A stretch of DNA of 64,000 nucleotides from Nibribacter koreensis (GCF_039541795.1 NZ_BAABGX010000002.1:992001-1056000); one strand, 5' to 3'; counted from the first letter of the stretch, positions 48,172 to 57,484 are shown. Program-made: numbers and translations. Notes: generated from the sequence alone by a model not told the origin.

Positions 48172-50700
48172 TTACCTAATCTGCTGTCCAATCATAAAGT
48201 GGAACTGACCACCGTTGGCATTAGGTTGTCCTGGCACGGTATCTAAGCCCCAACCATAGTCAAACCCTAACAACCCGAAGGCTGCCATGAACACTCTGGC
48301 TCCTACCCCTACAGAACGATACAATTTGAATGGATCATATGTCCGCATGCTAGGGAAGTTGTTACCGGCCTCGGCAAAGGCCAACACATAAACCGTAGCT
48401 GCTGGGTTTGGAGACACCAGGTAGCGCAACTCAGACACGTATTTGTTGAAGGCCACCCCACCCGCAGAAATCTGGCCATTGGCAGACAGCGGCGTAATAC
48501 TTTCATCTTCGTATCCACGCAGACCTACGTAGTCAGTGGCTACTATAAACGAACCACCTCCTAAACCAGAGCCTCCTAGTTTAAATCTTTCAAACGGCCC
48601 AATAGTTCCTTTTGAACTATATGATCCAATAAAGCCAAAGTGCGCTCTTGTATTCAATACCAAATTTCCTGCCAAAGTGTGAAACCATGAGGCATCTGCC
48701 ATCCATTTATGGAATTCTATCCATTGGAAGGAGTTTGTCTGGCCTTTAAACAAGGAATATGGAGGCGTCAAAGTGGCTGTTAAGCTCAATGCAGCCCCAG
48801 ATCTGGTAAAGGTTGGATTGTCTATGCTGTTTCTGGAGAAGCCTGTGATAAAAGAAAAATTGTTAGCGTCTTTTATCTGGTCTGCCTCTGGATAGCCCCT
48901 AAAAATGGTGGAGCCGTTGCTCATGTTGTAGCGGTAATAAGACAGAGAGTTACTTAAGCTGAAGTAATCATCTGGCCATCTTAATCTACGACCCAAGTTC
49001 ACAGACACCCCATTGATGTCAATATAGGCCTCACGCTGCTGGTTGAACTCGTCTAAATCATTGAATCTTTGAATAGACTTGCTCAAGCTCACGGTCAAGG
49101 AGTTTGGTCTGCGGCCGCCCAACCATGGCTCTGTGAAAGAGAGTGAGTAAGACTGGTAGCGCTTACCATTGGCTTGAATGTTCAAGGCCAGACGCTGACC
49201 GTCACCAGACGGTACGGGACGCCATTGCTTAAAGTCACCTGCTTTGCGCAAAGAGAAGTTGTTGAGCACTAGACCCACGGTACCTACGGCACCCAAGCCA
49301 CCGCCCCAACCACCAGACAAGGTTATCTGGTCATTTGGCCGCTCCTCTACAGAATATTGAATATCAACGGTTCCGTTGGCTGGATTAGGGATTGGGTTCA
49401 TGCCAATGTTCTCTGGGTCAAAATACCCTAGGGCGGCAATCTCGCGCTGTGATCTAATCAAGGCCGCACGGCTAAAGTTCTGTCCCGGCAGCGTACGCAG
49501 TTCACGCAAAATCACGTGGTCGCTGGTCTTGGTATTGCCAGATACACTCACGGAGTTGATTTTGGCTTGAGAACCTTCGCTCAACCGCATCTCAATGTCT
49601 ATAGAGTCACCTTCTACCGCCACCTCTACGGGTTCAATCTGGAAGAACAGATAACCATCATCCATATAAAGCGAGGTTACGTCAGACTCATTTGGGTTGT
49701 AGTTCAGACGTTTGTCCAGTTCTTCTTTGTTATAGACATCACCTTTCTGTAAACCTAGCACTCTGCTCAGGTAGGCGTCATCATACAAGTAGTTACCGTT
49801 CCAGGTAATGTTGCGATAATAGTATTTAGACCCCTCATCAATGACTAGCTTTATGCCAATACGGTCATCACTGATTCTATAAATTGAATCTGACACGATG
49901 GTGGCATCACGGTAGCCCTGCGTATTGTAATAGTCAATCAGAAGCTTTTTGTCGTCCTCAAATTTGGCCTGCTGAAACTTGCCGCTGGTAAACAGTTTGT
50001 AGAATTTCTTCTCTTTGGTGTCTTTCAGTTTCTTTTTGAGCTTGCTGTCTTTAATGGCTTCGTTGCCTTCAATATTCAGCTCAGCAATTTTCACTTTCTC
50101 GCCCTTGTTAATCTGTATGTCCAGAGAAACGCTGTTGGCAATGATGGAGTCTGGGCTTTGCTTGATGGTAGCCTGGGCGTTTAGATAGCCTTTCTCTTGG
50201 TAGAATTTCTCAACGGCCGTACGGGTAGAGCTCAACAAAGCGTCTGTCACTACACGTCCCTTGCTCAAAGAGATTTGTTCGGTCAGATCCTCGGCCTGTG
50301 ATTTGCTGGCACCCGTAAACTCAAACCTTGAAAGGCGTGGGCGCTCCGTTAAGAAGAAGTCCAAGAAAATCTTGTTCCCCTCAATACTGGTGGCACGCAC
50401 ATCTACGCCGCCCAAAATGCCTTGGTCCCATAATTTCTGGATGGCAAAGCCAATGTCCTCACCAGGTACGGTGATCTCATCTCCTATATCTAACCCTGTC
50501 AAGGAGATAAGCGTATTAGGGTCTAAGAATTTAGCACCGCTTACCGTGATACCCCCAATGGTGTATCTTTTAGGATTGCTGTAATCTAACGTAGAAGGAG
50601 ATTGCTGTTGTGGGGTGCTTCTGCCAACGCCAAGCCTTACTTGTGCTGCTGCCGCATTAGACATTACTAATAGGCATAACAGCCAGAAATACTTACTCAT
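48172..50700 (-). CDS. bamA: Outer-membrane assembly protein BamA
   Basis: The 842-aa protein inserts beta-barrel proteins into the outer membrane. A signal peptide (residues 1-19) precedes five POTRA domains at about 45-450 (YTIGGITVSGAKFLDPNTL, EFTGASKSQAEDLTEQI, KVKIAELNIEGNEAIKDSKL, RNITWNGNYLYDD, INSVSVSGNTKTSDHVILREL), then an Omp85 barrel (about 480-842) with LSGGWGGGLGAVGTVGLV, LGGSGLGGGSFIVATDYVGL and the lid-loop variant RGYEDESI. It overlaps uppS by one base and is followed by two skp genes. Confidence 0.95.
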   Translation of the reverse strand: MSKYFWLLCLLVMSNAAAAQVRLGVGRSTPQQQSPSTLDYSNPKRYTIGGITVSGAKFLDPNTLISLTGLDIGDEITVPGEDIGFAIQKLWDQGILGGVDVRATSIEGNKIFLDFFLTERPRLSRFEFTGASKSQAEDLTEQISLSKGRVVTDALLSSTRTAVEKFYQEKGYLNAQATIKQSPDSIIANSVSLDIQINKGEKVKIAELNIEGNEAIKDSKLKKKLKDTKEKKFYKLFTSGKFQQAKFEDDKKLLIDYYNTQGYRDATIVSDSIYRISDDRIGIKLVIDEGSKYYYRNITWNGNYLYDDAYLSRVLGLQKGDVYNKEELDKRLNYNPNESDVTSLYMDDGYLFFQIEPVEVAVEGDSIDIEMRLSEGSQAKINSVSVSGNTKTSDHVILRELRTLPGQNFSRAALIRSQREIAALGYFDPENIGMNPIPNPANGTVDIQYSVEERPNDQITLSGGWGGGLGAVGTVGLVLNNFSLRKAGDFKQWRPVPSGDGQRLALNIQANGKRYQSYSLSFTEPWLGGRRPNSLTVSLSKSIQRFNDLDEFNQQREAYIDINGVSVNLGRRLRWPDDYFSLSNSLSYYRYNMSNGSTIFRGYPEADQIKDANNFSFITGFSRNSIDNPTFTRSGAALSLTATLTPPYSLFKGQTNSFQWIEFHKWMADASWFHTLAGNLVLNTRAHFGFIGSYSSKGTIGPFERFKLGGSGLGGGSFIVATDYVGLRGYEDESITPLSANGQISAGGVAFNKYVSELRYLVSPNPAATVYVLAFAEAGNNFPSMRTYDPFKLYRSVGVGARVFMAAFGLLGFDYGWGLDTVPGQPNANGGQFHFMIGQQIR

Positions 50701-51452
50701 TAAGAATTTGCTTTTTGTAATTGTTCACTTGTTTTCCCAAAACGGCGCTCCCGTTGTTGGTAGGCAAGTATGGCTTCATATAAGTGTTCTTTCCTGTAAT
50801 CTGGCCATAACAGTTCTGTGATGTACAACTCTGTATAGGCTAACTGCCAAAGCAGGAAATTACTGATTCTTTGTTCTCCGCTGGTTCTAATCAATAAACT
50901 GGGGTCTGGCATACCTGCAGTAGCCAGATACTTCTCCACAGTCTGTTCTGTGATTTGCTCAGGATTTATTTCACCTGCTTGTACAGCCTTTGCTATTTGC
51001 TGTACCGCATTGGTAATGTCCCACCTGCCGCTGTAGCTTAGCGCTAGCACCAACGTCATTCTGGTATTCTGATTGGTCTTGGCAATTGCCTCTTGCAGTT
51101 GCTTTCTACAGGAATTGGGCAGAGAGGCCGTATCTCCAATAGCCTGCAACCTGATGTTATTCTTATTAAGCGTAGCCGTCTCCTTACTGATGGTGCTTAC
51201 CAGCAGTTGCATCAAGGCTTCTACCTCTTGCTTTGGTCGTGACCAGTTCTCCGTAGAAAAAGCGTACAGCGTCAGGTATTCCACTCCCAGCTCAGCTGAG
51301 GCTTCTACCGTTTCGCGTACCGCAGTGATGGCGTTTTGATGTCCAAAGATCCGGAGGTTGCCTTTTTTCTTCGCCCAACGCCCGTTTCCGTCCATGATAA
51401 CGGCAATGTGTTGTGGCAAATTGCCCAGATCTATCTTTTCCTTTAGGCTCAT
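50700..51452 (-). CDS. uppS: Isoprenyl (undecaprenyl diphosphate) transferase
   Basis: The 250-aa cis-prenyltransferase builds undecaprenyl diphosphate, the lipid carrier for peptidoglycan. Motifs: HIAVIMDGNGRWAKKK with the catalytic Asp, GHQNAITAVRETVEAS, YLTLYAFSTENWSRP, SYSGRWDITNA and DPSLLIRTSGEQRISNFLLWQLAY, and LWPDYRKEHLYEAI. The family length fits. Its stop overlaps the bamA start (TAATG), so the genes are translationally coupled. Confidence 0.96.
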   Translation of the reverse strand: MSLKEKIDLGNLPQHIAVIMDGNGRWAKKKGNLRIFGHQNAITAVRETVEASAELGVEYLTLYAFSTENWSRPKQEVEALMQLLVSTISKETATLNKNNIRLQAIGDTASLPNSCRKQLQEAIAKTNQNTRMTLVLALSYSGRWDITNAVQQIAKAVQAGEINPEQITEQTVEKYLATAGMPDPSLLIRTSGEQRISNFLLWQLAYTELYITELLWPDYRKEHLYEAILAYQQRERRFGKTSEQLQKANS

Positions 51453-51542
51453 TAAAAAGAAATTTCAATGCAATTTAGGAAAAGCTTGTCAATATTAGAC
51501 ACACCCCTTCCAGTATACCTTACATTAAAGCATTGATTTCTT

Positions 51543-52280
51543 TTAAAATAAAGGACAGTTGATTTTATAGAAGGTATAAGACAGGCTCACTCCATTATAG
51601 AAATACCAGTCATTGTCATGTGGGTTCATGACCTTTTCATTCTGGTTGGTAAGGTTATCAAACCGGTCTGTCAACAAAAAACGCGCACCAAACTCCACAC
51701 CTAGGTTTAGTCTATGCGTGAGGGCGTACTTAACGCCCGCTCCAATGGGCACTGCCATGGTAAACGCCGTCTTATAGGGCTCATTATTGCCTCCGTTCTC
51801 TGGATACAATATGCTTGGGTTTTGAGCAATGGTTTTGTTGTTGTATGCTAAACCAGCTACGCCCAAGGTAAAGTAAGGCGTCCATCTAATATGACGTCTA
51901 AAATCATAGTAATCCAGAAAGTTGTAGTCAAAGCCCACCGCCAGTTCAAGAACACTGGTGGTCACTTCTGCTCTTCTGTAATCTGAGAGAGGCAAGTCTT
52001 CATACTGTGTGTCTTTGGCCTTTACCTTCCCGGCTAAAAGACTACCGCGCAATACCAAAGCCCTTGACACGTCTTTCTTATAAAACAGCGTAAGAGCCGG
52101 ACGGTTGCTTAAGACTCTGTACCGAGGAGACACATCCCCTTTATATGAAATCCCTCCTATGCCCAGCCCAATCTCATTGGTGCTTCTCTCCTGATTCTGC
52201 GCAAAAGAGGACATAAAAAAAACACTCCCTATTTGAACCGAAAGGCAAATAAGGAGTGTCCGTAAAATCTGTATTCTCAT
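51543..52280 (-). CDS. DUF6089-type outer-membrane protein
   Basis: The 245-aa protein has a signal peptide (residues 1-28, ending SSFAQ) and an 8-stranded-barrel-like pattern: NEIGLGIGGISYKGDVSPRY, NRPALTLFYKKDVSRAL, ELAVGFDYNFLDYYD, WTPYFTLGVAGLAYN, GAGVKYALTHRLNLGVEFG and a final YNGVSLSYTFYK. It resembles the longer neighbour at 52305, so the two form a tandem paralogous pair. The role is unknown; the position upstream of uppS-bamA suggests envelope biogenesis. Confidence 0.78.
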   Translation of the reverse strand: MRIQILRTLLICLSVQIGSVFFMSSFAQNQERSTNEIGLGIGGISYKGDVSPRYRVLSNRPALTLFYKKDVSRALVLRGSLLAGKVKAKDTQYEDLPLSDYRRAEVTTSVLELAVGFDYNFLDYYDFRRHIRWTPYFTLGVAGLAYNNKTIAQNPSILYPENGGNNEPYKTAFTMAVPIGAGVKYALTHRLNLGVEFGARFLLTDRFDNLTNQNEKVMNPHDNDWYFYNGVSLSYTFYKINCPLF

Positions 52281-52304
52281 TTAGTAAAGTTTGGATTCTC
52301 CCTA

Positions 52305-53255
52305 TTAACGGAATTTAGGTCCTCTTCGTACTGGTCTCAAGATATAACTTAAGGTAACGCCTGTAGTAATGTACCAGTCATCATCTGTAATGTCACCGCG
52401 TTGGTCACCTTTACGTCCATAACCATTTATACGTGGGTACCCACCATCATTAACAATTGGCCCAAAGCCACTCTCTGCGCTTCTATCAGAAAGGATTCTT
52501 GCTTCTTCAGATTTCAGGTCAGCTTTATTGGCATAAGTACCGCTCACATCATCTAGGTAATCCGTGAAAGTTTTTCTCCAACCAATCTCAAGCGCGATGT
52601 CCCAGCGTTTGTCAATTCTATAACGAGCTCCAATCCCTAAAGGAATAGCAAACTGCACTCTTGAGTAAGGCTCAGGGTAACCATCCCCGTCAGCATATTG
52701 CCCCTCTGTGCCTAATGGCTGTAGTTCATACCAACCTGTAGCAATCTTTCCGCCATCATAATAAGCCTTTGGGTTATGATGCAACACAGCAACCCCGCCA
52801 AATACATACGGTGTAAAATCTGGACGACGCAGGTAAGAACGACGGTTCTCAAACAAGTCAACGATACCTACTACGCTCAGCTCTTTGATATCATTTCTAA
52901 AGCTGAGGTTACGCTTAAATCTTGGCGCATTCTCTTCTTCATCTGGCGAGGCACTTTTGGCATCATCACCGGTAATACGGCCCCAGCTGAAAGAACCACG
53001 CGCTGAAATTCTTGGAAAGAACCTTCTGGTATAGCTCACGGCTAAGCTTGGACGAGTGGATTTTAAACGCAGACTGGTAAAATCTGCCTCTGGCGTCACA
53101 TCACCAAAATAGTTCATGGCATTTAAGCTCACACCCACAGAATTATATCTGTTTCTGGTTCTAAAGCGTTGAGCCTCTGCATCCTGTGAAAACGCAATAC
53201 TAAGGGTTACTAAAATTAAAAAAGCTGAGAATACGTTTTTCATGCCGTCAAACAA
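52305..53255 (-). CDS. DUF6089-type outer-membrane protein (paralogue)
   Basis: The 316-aa protein has a signal peptide (about residues 1-28, ending SQDAEA) and shares the barrel pattern with the next gene: SVGVSLNAMNYFGDVTPEAD, RPSLAVSYTRRFFPRISARG, FTPYVFGGVAVLHHNP, GIGARYRIDKRWDIALEIGW and a closing WYITTGVTLSYIL. An insert of about 60 residues before the last strand (about 235-290) is the main length difference. It starts 24 bp upstream of its paralogue. Confidence 0.78.
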   Translation of the reverse strand: MFDGMKNVFSAFLILVTLSIAFSQDAEAQRFRTRNRYNSVGVSLNAMNYFGDVTPEADFTSLRLKSTRPSLAVSYTRRFFPRISARGSFSWGRITGDDAKSASPDEEENAPRFKRNLSFRNDIKELSVVGIVDLFENRRSYLRRPDFTPYVFGGVAVLHHNPKAYYDGGKIATGWYELQPLGTEGQYADGDGYPEPYSRVQFAIPLGIGARYRIDKRWDIALEIGWRKTFTDYLDDVSGTYANKADLKSEEARILSDRSAESGFGPIVNDGGYPRINGYGRKGDQRGDITDDDWYITTGVTLSYILRPVRRGPKFR

Positions 53256-53301
53256 TTTGCTGGATTCACTCTAATGGAATTTACACTTGCACTCCAACAG
53301 G

Positions 53302-53309
53302 CAAATTTA
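53302..53309 (-). promoter_or_regulatory. Candidate -7 element upstream of the DUF6089 pair
   Basis: On the minus strand TAAATTTG matches TANNTTTG, 46 nt upstream of the ATG. No convincing -33 TTTG is seen; the upstream sequence is strongly A/T-rich. Confidence 0.35.
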
Positions 53310-53366
53310 TAATTTTTTTCTACATAAAGATCAGCTATATACACAAAATATATGTATAAATGGTTG

Positions 53367-54245
53367 TTATCCATTTCGTTGATCTAAGCCCCAATGCATT
53401 TTAGTGCGCAACGTGGTTAAAAAATTAACCTGGTTAAGCTTCACCAAACGCGCATTGAAGTCTTCCCGCCTTATGGCCAGTTGGATGGAAGCATCTACAG
53501 GTCTGGACCTGGAATCCAAAGAAACCAGATACTTGGTGCTCCTCCCTTCTATCTCAAAAGAAATGACGCTCCTGTCTGACACCACCAAAGGGCGGACATT
53601 CAAATTATGAGGACATACGGGAGACACGACAAAATTGTTTGTCTGTGGCATCATTACTGGACCGCCGCAGCTCAGAGAATAGCCGGTAGATCCTGTAGGC
53701 GTGGCCACAATCAGCCCGTCTGCCCAATATGAATTCAAATACTCGCCGTCTATGTACGTATGAACGGCAATCATGGAGGAAGTATCTCGCTTTAATATTG
53801 AAAATTCATTCAATCCAAAGTTAATCCCCTCAAAAACCTCTTGATCACTATCTAAATGAATAAGCGAACGCTCATCAAACGTATAGTGACCTTTCAATAA
53901 CGTATCTACCGCCGCATCTAGTTGTGCATAGGGCACAGAGGCCAAAAAACCCAGACGGCCCATGTTTATGCCTAGAATAGGAATTTCCAAAGGCCCTACG
54001 TAGGTGACGGCATCCAAGAGAGTACCGTCGCCGCCCAGACTTAACATATAAGAGACGTCCTGCAGGTTGGTCTGCCTATTAAACGTCTCTATTTCTTTGG
54101 GGAGAGCAAGATACGGTTGTAATAGCTCTGCAAAATTCTCTGAGATGATGACGGCAATGCCCCGTTGGATCAAGTTATCAAAGAGACGCTTCACATACGG
54201 CAGCACCTCATCCTTTACTGGTTTGCCAACTATAGCTATCTTCAT
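53367..54245 (-). CDS. nadK: NAD kinase
   Basis: The 292-aa enzyme phosphorylates NAD to NADP. It carries the GGDGTLLDAV motif near residue 72, ILGINMGRLGFLASVP, the NE-motif FGLNEFSILKRDTSSMIAVH, and DGLIVATPTGSTGYSLSCGG. It begins MKIAIVGKPVKDEVLPYV. NAD kinase next to CBS-domain and DUF6089 genes recurs in Cytophagales. No regulatory domain is visible. Confidence 0.95.
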   Translation of the reverse strand: MKIAIVGKPVKDEVLPYVKRLFDNLIQRGIAVIISENFAELLQPYLALPKEIETFNRQTNLQDVSYMLSLGGDGTLLDAVTYVGPLEIPILGINMGRLGFLASVPYAQLDAAVDTLLKGHYTFDERSLIHLDSDQEVFEGINFGLNEFSILKRDTSSMIAVHTYIDGEYLNSYWADGLIVATPTGSTGYSLSCGGPVMMPQTNNFVVSPVCPHNLNVRPLVVSDRSVISFEIEGRSTKYLVSLDSRSRPVDASIQLAIRREDFNARLVKLNQVNFLTTLRTKMHWGLDQRNG

Positions 54246-54297
54246 AGGGTCTTACAGATGTAGGAATAAGATCTAACTAAGCGAGAAGACAACGCAA

Positions 54298-54963
54298 CTA
54301 GACATTTAGGTACCGCATCAACATATCCAGGCGGTCATGGTCTTCATCTGTGTTGCCGGCATCCTGAAACTGGGCTGTGATCTTATACCCAAAGCGCTCT
54401 AGCGTGGCTACAATCCTGGTCAGGTCAACGGTATTAATCTTCAAGGTAAGCTTCATCTGAAAAACATCTGCCTCATCTGGGGACACATAAGCGCTCAGAA
54501 TCTTGGCGTTGTTGGATTCCACCAGACGGCTAATCTCTGATAAGGAATAATCGCGTTCAGCCATGCTCAAGACCAGAATACCGCCCTGCCCCTGTATGGC
54601 AGACATTTGCCCGAAGGCCGCGATGGTGTCGCTTACCGTGATGACGCCTAAATACTCCTGTAGTTCATCCAGAACAGGCACTACCTGTACTTTGTTTTTA
54701 ATGGCCAGTTCCATGACACTGTAAAAGTGCTGGTTCTGTTGTACATGTACGTGCTCAAAATCAAAGGGAATTTGTTCTAAGACTAGGTCAGGATTTTTAG
54801 CTTCCAGCACATTGTCTTCGGTGACCAAACCCAGGTACTTCCGGTTTTTGACCACGGGCAGTTGGTTTAGCCTAAACTCCTCCATCCACTTCACCGCCTT
54901 CTCCCCAGAGTCAGAGAGTTTTAGCGGAGGCACCATTTGATTTATCAGTTCTTCGGCAATCAT
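54298..54963 (-). CDS. CBS-domain protein
   Basis: The 221-aa protein has a tandem CBS pair at about residues 5-125 (LKLSDSGEKAVKWMEEFRLN, LGLVTEDNVLEA, YLGVITVSDTIAAFGQMS), which usually binds adenine nucleotides. The C-terminal part (about 135-205) has an ACT-like strand-helix pattern (GGILVLSMAERDYSLSEIS, NAKILSAYVSPDEADVFQ). It overlaps the upstream hydrolase gene by 4 nt (ATGA) and lies 52 bp before nadK. A nucleotide-sensing regulatory role is likely, but the partner is unknown. Confidence 0.85.
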   Translation of the reverse strand: MIAEELINQMVPPLKLSDSGEKAVKWMEEFRLNQLPVVKNRKYLGLVTEDNVLEAKNPDLVLEQIPFDFEHVHVQQNQHFYSVMELAIKNKVQVVPVLDELQEYLGVITVSDTIAAFGQMSAIQGQGGILVLSMAERDYSLSEISRLVESNNAKILSAYVSPDEADVFQMKLTLKINTVDLTRIVATLERFGYKITAQFQDAGNTDEDHDRLDMLMRYLNV

Positions 54964-55724
54964 AGAGAGGCGGTCTTTATCAGAAATCTATCTAAGATAC
55001 TGTTAAAGGCCTCTGGATGTTCCATCATGGGAGCGTGACAGCAGTGGTCTATGAAGTGCAGCTCTGAGTTTTGAATGAGCCTGTTGAACTCGTGGGCCAC
55101 TATGGGCGGCGTGATGGTATCATTCAAGCCCCAGATTAATAAAGTAGGCGCGGTGATTTTACCTAAATCTTTTGCCATGTTGTTGCGCTGGGCAGACTTG
55201 GCAATGGAGATGATGCGTAATACTTTGGGATTGCTGTTGGTGATGTCAAACACCTCGTCCACCAGTTCTTTGGTAGCCGTCTCTGGATAATAGAAGGTAT
55301 ACTCCACGCGCTCTTTCACAAATTCATAATTGCCGCGCTTAGGGAAAGAACCACCCATGGAGTCTTCAAACAAACCAGAGCTACCCGTCAAGACAAGACG
55401 CTTTACATAGCTAGGGTTTTTAATCGCGTACTCCAAGGCCACGTGTCCGCCTAACGAGTTACCTAAAAGCGTTAATTCTGAAAGATTCTTGAACGCCACA
55501 AACTCCTCTACAAACTCTACCAGGCCCGGCACGCTGGCCTGCGGCAAAGGCATTGTATAAAGAGGCATCATTGGGATGACTACCCGGTAATTTTTCTTGA
55601 AATGCGACACCACTCCCTGCCAATTACTAAGCGCGCCAAAAAGCCCGTGTAACAAAATCAGCACTTGGCCTTCGCCCTCGTCTATGAATTCAAACCCGCC
55701 TTCCTTCTTAATTTCCAGGTCCAT
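54960..55724 (-). CDS. Alpha/beta hydrolase
   Basis: The 254-aa protein has the hydrolase fold: oxyanion HG motif VLILLHGLFGALSNW, nucleophile elbow LTLLGNSLGGHVALEYA near residue 91, acid in LLIWGLNDTITPP and His in LHFIDHCCHAPMMEHPE. A cap domain lies at about 120-190. It lacks a signal peptide and acts in the cytoplasm. The substrate is unknown. It is the first gene of the hydrolase-CBS-nadK run, preceded by the pabA/trpG gene. Confidence 0.9.
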   Translation of the reverse strand: MDLEIKKEGGFEFIDEGEGQVLILLHGLFGALSNWQGVVSHFKKNYRVVIPMMPLYTMPLPQASVPGLVEFVEEFVAFKNLSELTLLGNSLGGHVALEYAIKNPSYVKRLVLTGSSGLFEDSMGGSFPKRGNYEFVKERVEYTFYYPETATKELVDEVFDITNSNPKVLRIISIAKSAQRNNMAKDLGKITAPTLLIWGLNDTITPPIVAHEFNRLIQNSELHFIDHCCHAPMMEHPEAFNSILDRFLIKTASL

Positions 55725-55763
55725 GTGTAGAGAATCGGTTGTGGTAATCTTTACTAAAAACTT

Positions 55764-56336
55764 CTAGTGGGTTGTAATATTAACAATATCTACCCAATTT
55801 TTAAGCATAGTGAGCCCATGAGTAGTCAAAGCCGCCTCGGGGTGAAACTGCAACGCATAGAGCGGCAATTGGTTATGCTTAAAAGCCATCAACTCGCCTT
55901 CTTGGGTTTGCGCTAAGGGAATCAAGGAAGCCGGAGCTTTAGTGACCACTAGGGAATGGTAGCGCACCACCTGTACCTTTTGGGGCATGTGGGCAAACAG
56001 CGGGTCTGGTGCGCAGGTAATCTCAGAGATTTTGCCGTGCATGGGCTTGAGCGCTTTGACTACCTGCCCCCCAAAGAACTGCCCCAAAGCCTGATGCCCC
56101 AGACAAATCCCCAGCATGGGCAACCGGTCATGATAGTAGTCAATGACCGCAGGCATGACCCCAGCCTTCTCGGGCGTGCCCGGCCCCGGCGACAGCACAA
56201 TGCCTTCTAAGGGAAGTTTCTGCAATTCCTCCAGAGATACGTTATTGCGCCGCACTTCCACCTCCACGCCTATCTGTTTAAAATAGTCATAAAGGTTATA
56301 AGTAAACGAATCAAAGTTGTCCAGGAGCAGCAGCAC
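55764..56336 (-). CDS. Anthranilate / aminodeoxychorismate synthase glutamine amidotransferase
   Basis: The 190-aa class I glutamine amidotransferase supplies ammonia to a chorismate-using partner. It begins MLLLLDNFDSFTYNLYDYF, with the catalytic Cys in PMLGICLGHQALGQFFGG near residue 79 and the His/Glu pair in YALQFHPEAALT. The VLSPGPGTPEKAG motif binds glutamine. It could be TrpG (tryptophan) or PabA (folate). No trpE/pabB partner lies nearby, so the pathway stays open. The gene is 39 bp upstream of the hydrolase gene. Confidence 0.92.
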   Translation of the reverse strand: MLLLLDNFDSFTYNLYDYFKQIGVEVEVRRNNVSLEELQKLPLEGIVLSPGPGTPEKAGVMPAVIDYYHDRLPMLGICLGHQALGQFFGGQVVKALKPMHGKISEITCAPDPLFAHMPQKVQVVRYHSLVVTKAPASLIPLAQTQEGELMAFKHNQLPLYALQFHPEAALTTHGLTMLKNWVDIVNITTH

Positions 56337-56364
56337 GGAATAGATACTGTAAGAAAAGAATTTC

Positions 56365-56402
56365 CGTTTTTGGCCTCTTTTCCAGAAAACAAGCCAAAAA
56401 CG
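56365..56402. repeat. 38-bp intergenic palindrome, copy 25
   Basis: CGTTTTTGGCCTCTTTTCC, AGAAAACAAGCCAAAAACG, between cvpA and the amidotransferase gene. Confidence 0.88.
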
Positions 56403-56418
56403 GAAATCATATTATTAT

Positions 56419-56928
56419 TTACTGAAGCGCGGTTAAGGCGTCTCTGCCCACCGGAATCACCCATTGCACAAAGGCCCAGGCACTAGGCGCGGCCTCTACA
56501 TAAAAGGGATACAAGGTAGACTCTTTCACGGTGGCAAAGGCAGTATCTAACCCAGCGTTATTAGCGAAGTATACCAACAAGCACACTGCAAACCCCCACT
56601 TAAGCGCCCCGAAAAAAGCACCGCCCAACTTGTCTAACAGCCCCAGGGGCGTGAGGTTGACCGTCTTCTTTAAGAGCAGACCAATGAACCGTACGGCAAA
56701 CCCAATGGCAATGAACACCAGCAAATAAGGCAGAAACGGCAAGAAACCGGCGCTGTCACCCAGCCATTCATTGATGGTAGGCGAGGCCATGTTCACCAAC
56801 TTCACCCCGAAGACGATAATGATCACCAGGGCCGCCAAAGAGGCAACTTCTAATATCAAGCCTTTCCACAAACCTCTGATAGCCCCGTAGGCCACCGGAA
56901 GAAGCAGAAACATGTCAAACGTGCTCAA
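56419..56928 (-). CDS. CvpA-family membrane protein
   Basis: The 169-aa protein has four membrane helices at about residues 3-20 (TFDMFLLLPVAYGAIRG), 27-47 (VASLAALVIIIVFGVKLV), 63-85 (FLPFLPYLLVFIAIGFAVRF) and 100-125 (GGAFFGALKWGFAVCLLVYF). The pattern DxFLLLPVAYGAxRGLWKG at the N-terminus is the CvpA hallmark. CvpA is linked to colicin V production and envelope stress; its molecular role is not settled. Confidence 0.9.
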   Translation of the reverse strand: MSTFDMFLLLPVAYGAIRGLWKGLILEVASLAALVIIIVFGVKLVNMASPTINEWLGDSAGFLPFLPYLLVFIAIGFAVRFIGLLLKKTVNLTPLGLLDKLGGAFFGALKWGFAVCLLVYFANNAGLDTAFATVKESTLYPFYVEAAPSAWAFVQWVIPVGRDALTALQ

Positions 56929-56940
56929 TCAGGTAAATGC

Positions 56941-57402
56941 TTAGGCGTTGGTATTGTTTAACAAGGCGCTCACCGCGCTGGAGATGGCTCTGCCGTCGGC
57001 TAGACCAGCCAGTTCTCTGGAGGCTACGCCCATTACTTTGCCCATGTCAGAGGGTCCCAAAGCACCCACGCGCTGAATGATTTCCAAAAGACGCTCGCGC
57101 AAATCTCCTTCGTCCAATTGCTGAGGCAGGAATTCCTCAATCACAGCCAGCTCAGCCAGTTCTACCTCTTCCAAATCCTGACGGCCCTGGGTGCGGTAAA
57201 TCTCAGCCGAGTCGCGGCGTTGCTTGGCCGACTTGGTCAACAGTTTCATCTCTGCGTCTGCGGTTAATTCCTCGGCGCCGCCTTTCTCGGTTTCGGCTAA
57301 AAGAATTTGGGACTTGATGCTTCTTAGGGCTTGCAGACGGGTTTTATCTTTGGCCAGCATGGCTTGCTTGATACCTGCTTCTACGTTTGCTTTTAAACTC
57401 AT
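56941..57402 (-). CDS. GatB/YqeY-domain protein
   Basis: The 153-aa helical cytoplasmic protein begins MSLKANVEAGIKQAMLAKDK and has the YqeY signature TRLQALRSIKSQILLAE, EMKLLTKSAKQRRDSAEIY and SDMGKVMGVASRELAGLADG. The fold is like the C-terminal tRNA-binding domain of GatB, but its role is unestablished. The ATG at 57402 is selected over upstream codons, which lie in the divergent promoter region shared with pdxJ. Confidence 0.92.
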   Translation of the reverse strand: MSLKANVEAGIKQAMLAKDKTRLQALRSIKSQILLAETEKGGAEELTADAEMKLLTKSAKQRRDSAEIYRTQGRQDLEEVELAELAVIEEFLPQQLDEGDLRERLLEIIQRVGALGPSDMGKVMGVASRELAGLADGRAISSAVSALLNNTNA

Positions 57403-57476
57403 AGTTAAATTTTGTAAGGCTCTCATAAAGGGAACCGACGTGAGACATCTATTGAACGGCGCCGTCAAATTGTTTT

Positions 57477-57484
57477 TATCTTTG
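57477..57484 (+). promoter_or_regulatory. Candidate -7 element for pdxJ
   Basis: TATCTTTG, a full TANNTTTG match, 43 nt before the ATG. A weak ATTG lies 22 nt upstream. Confidence 0.38.
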
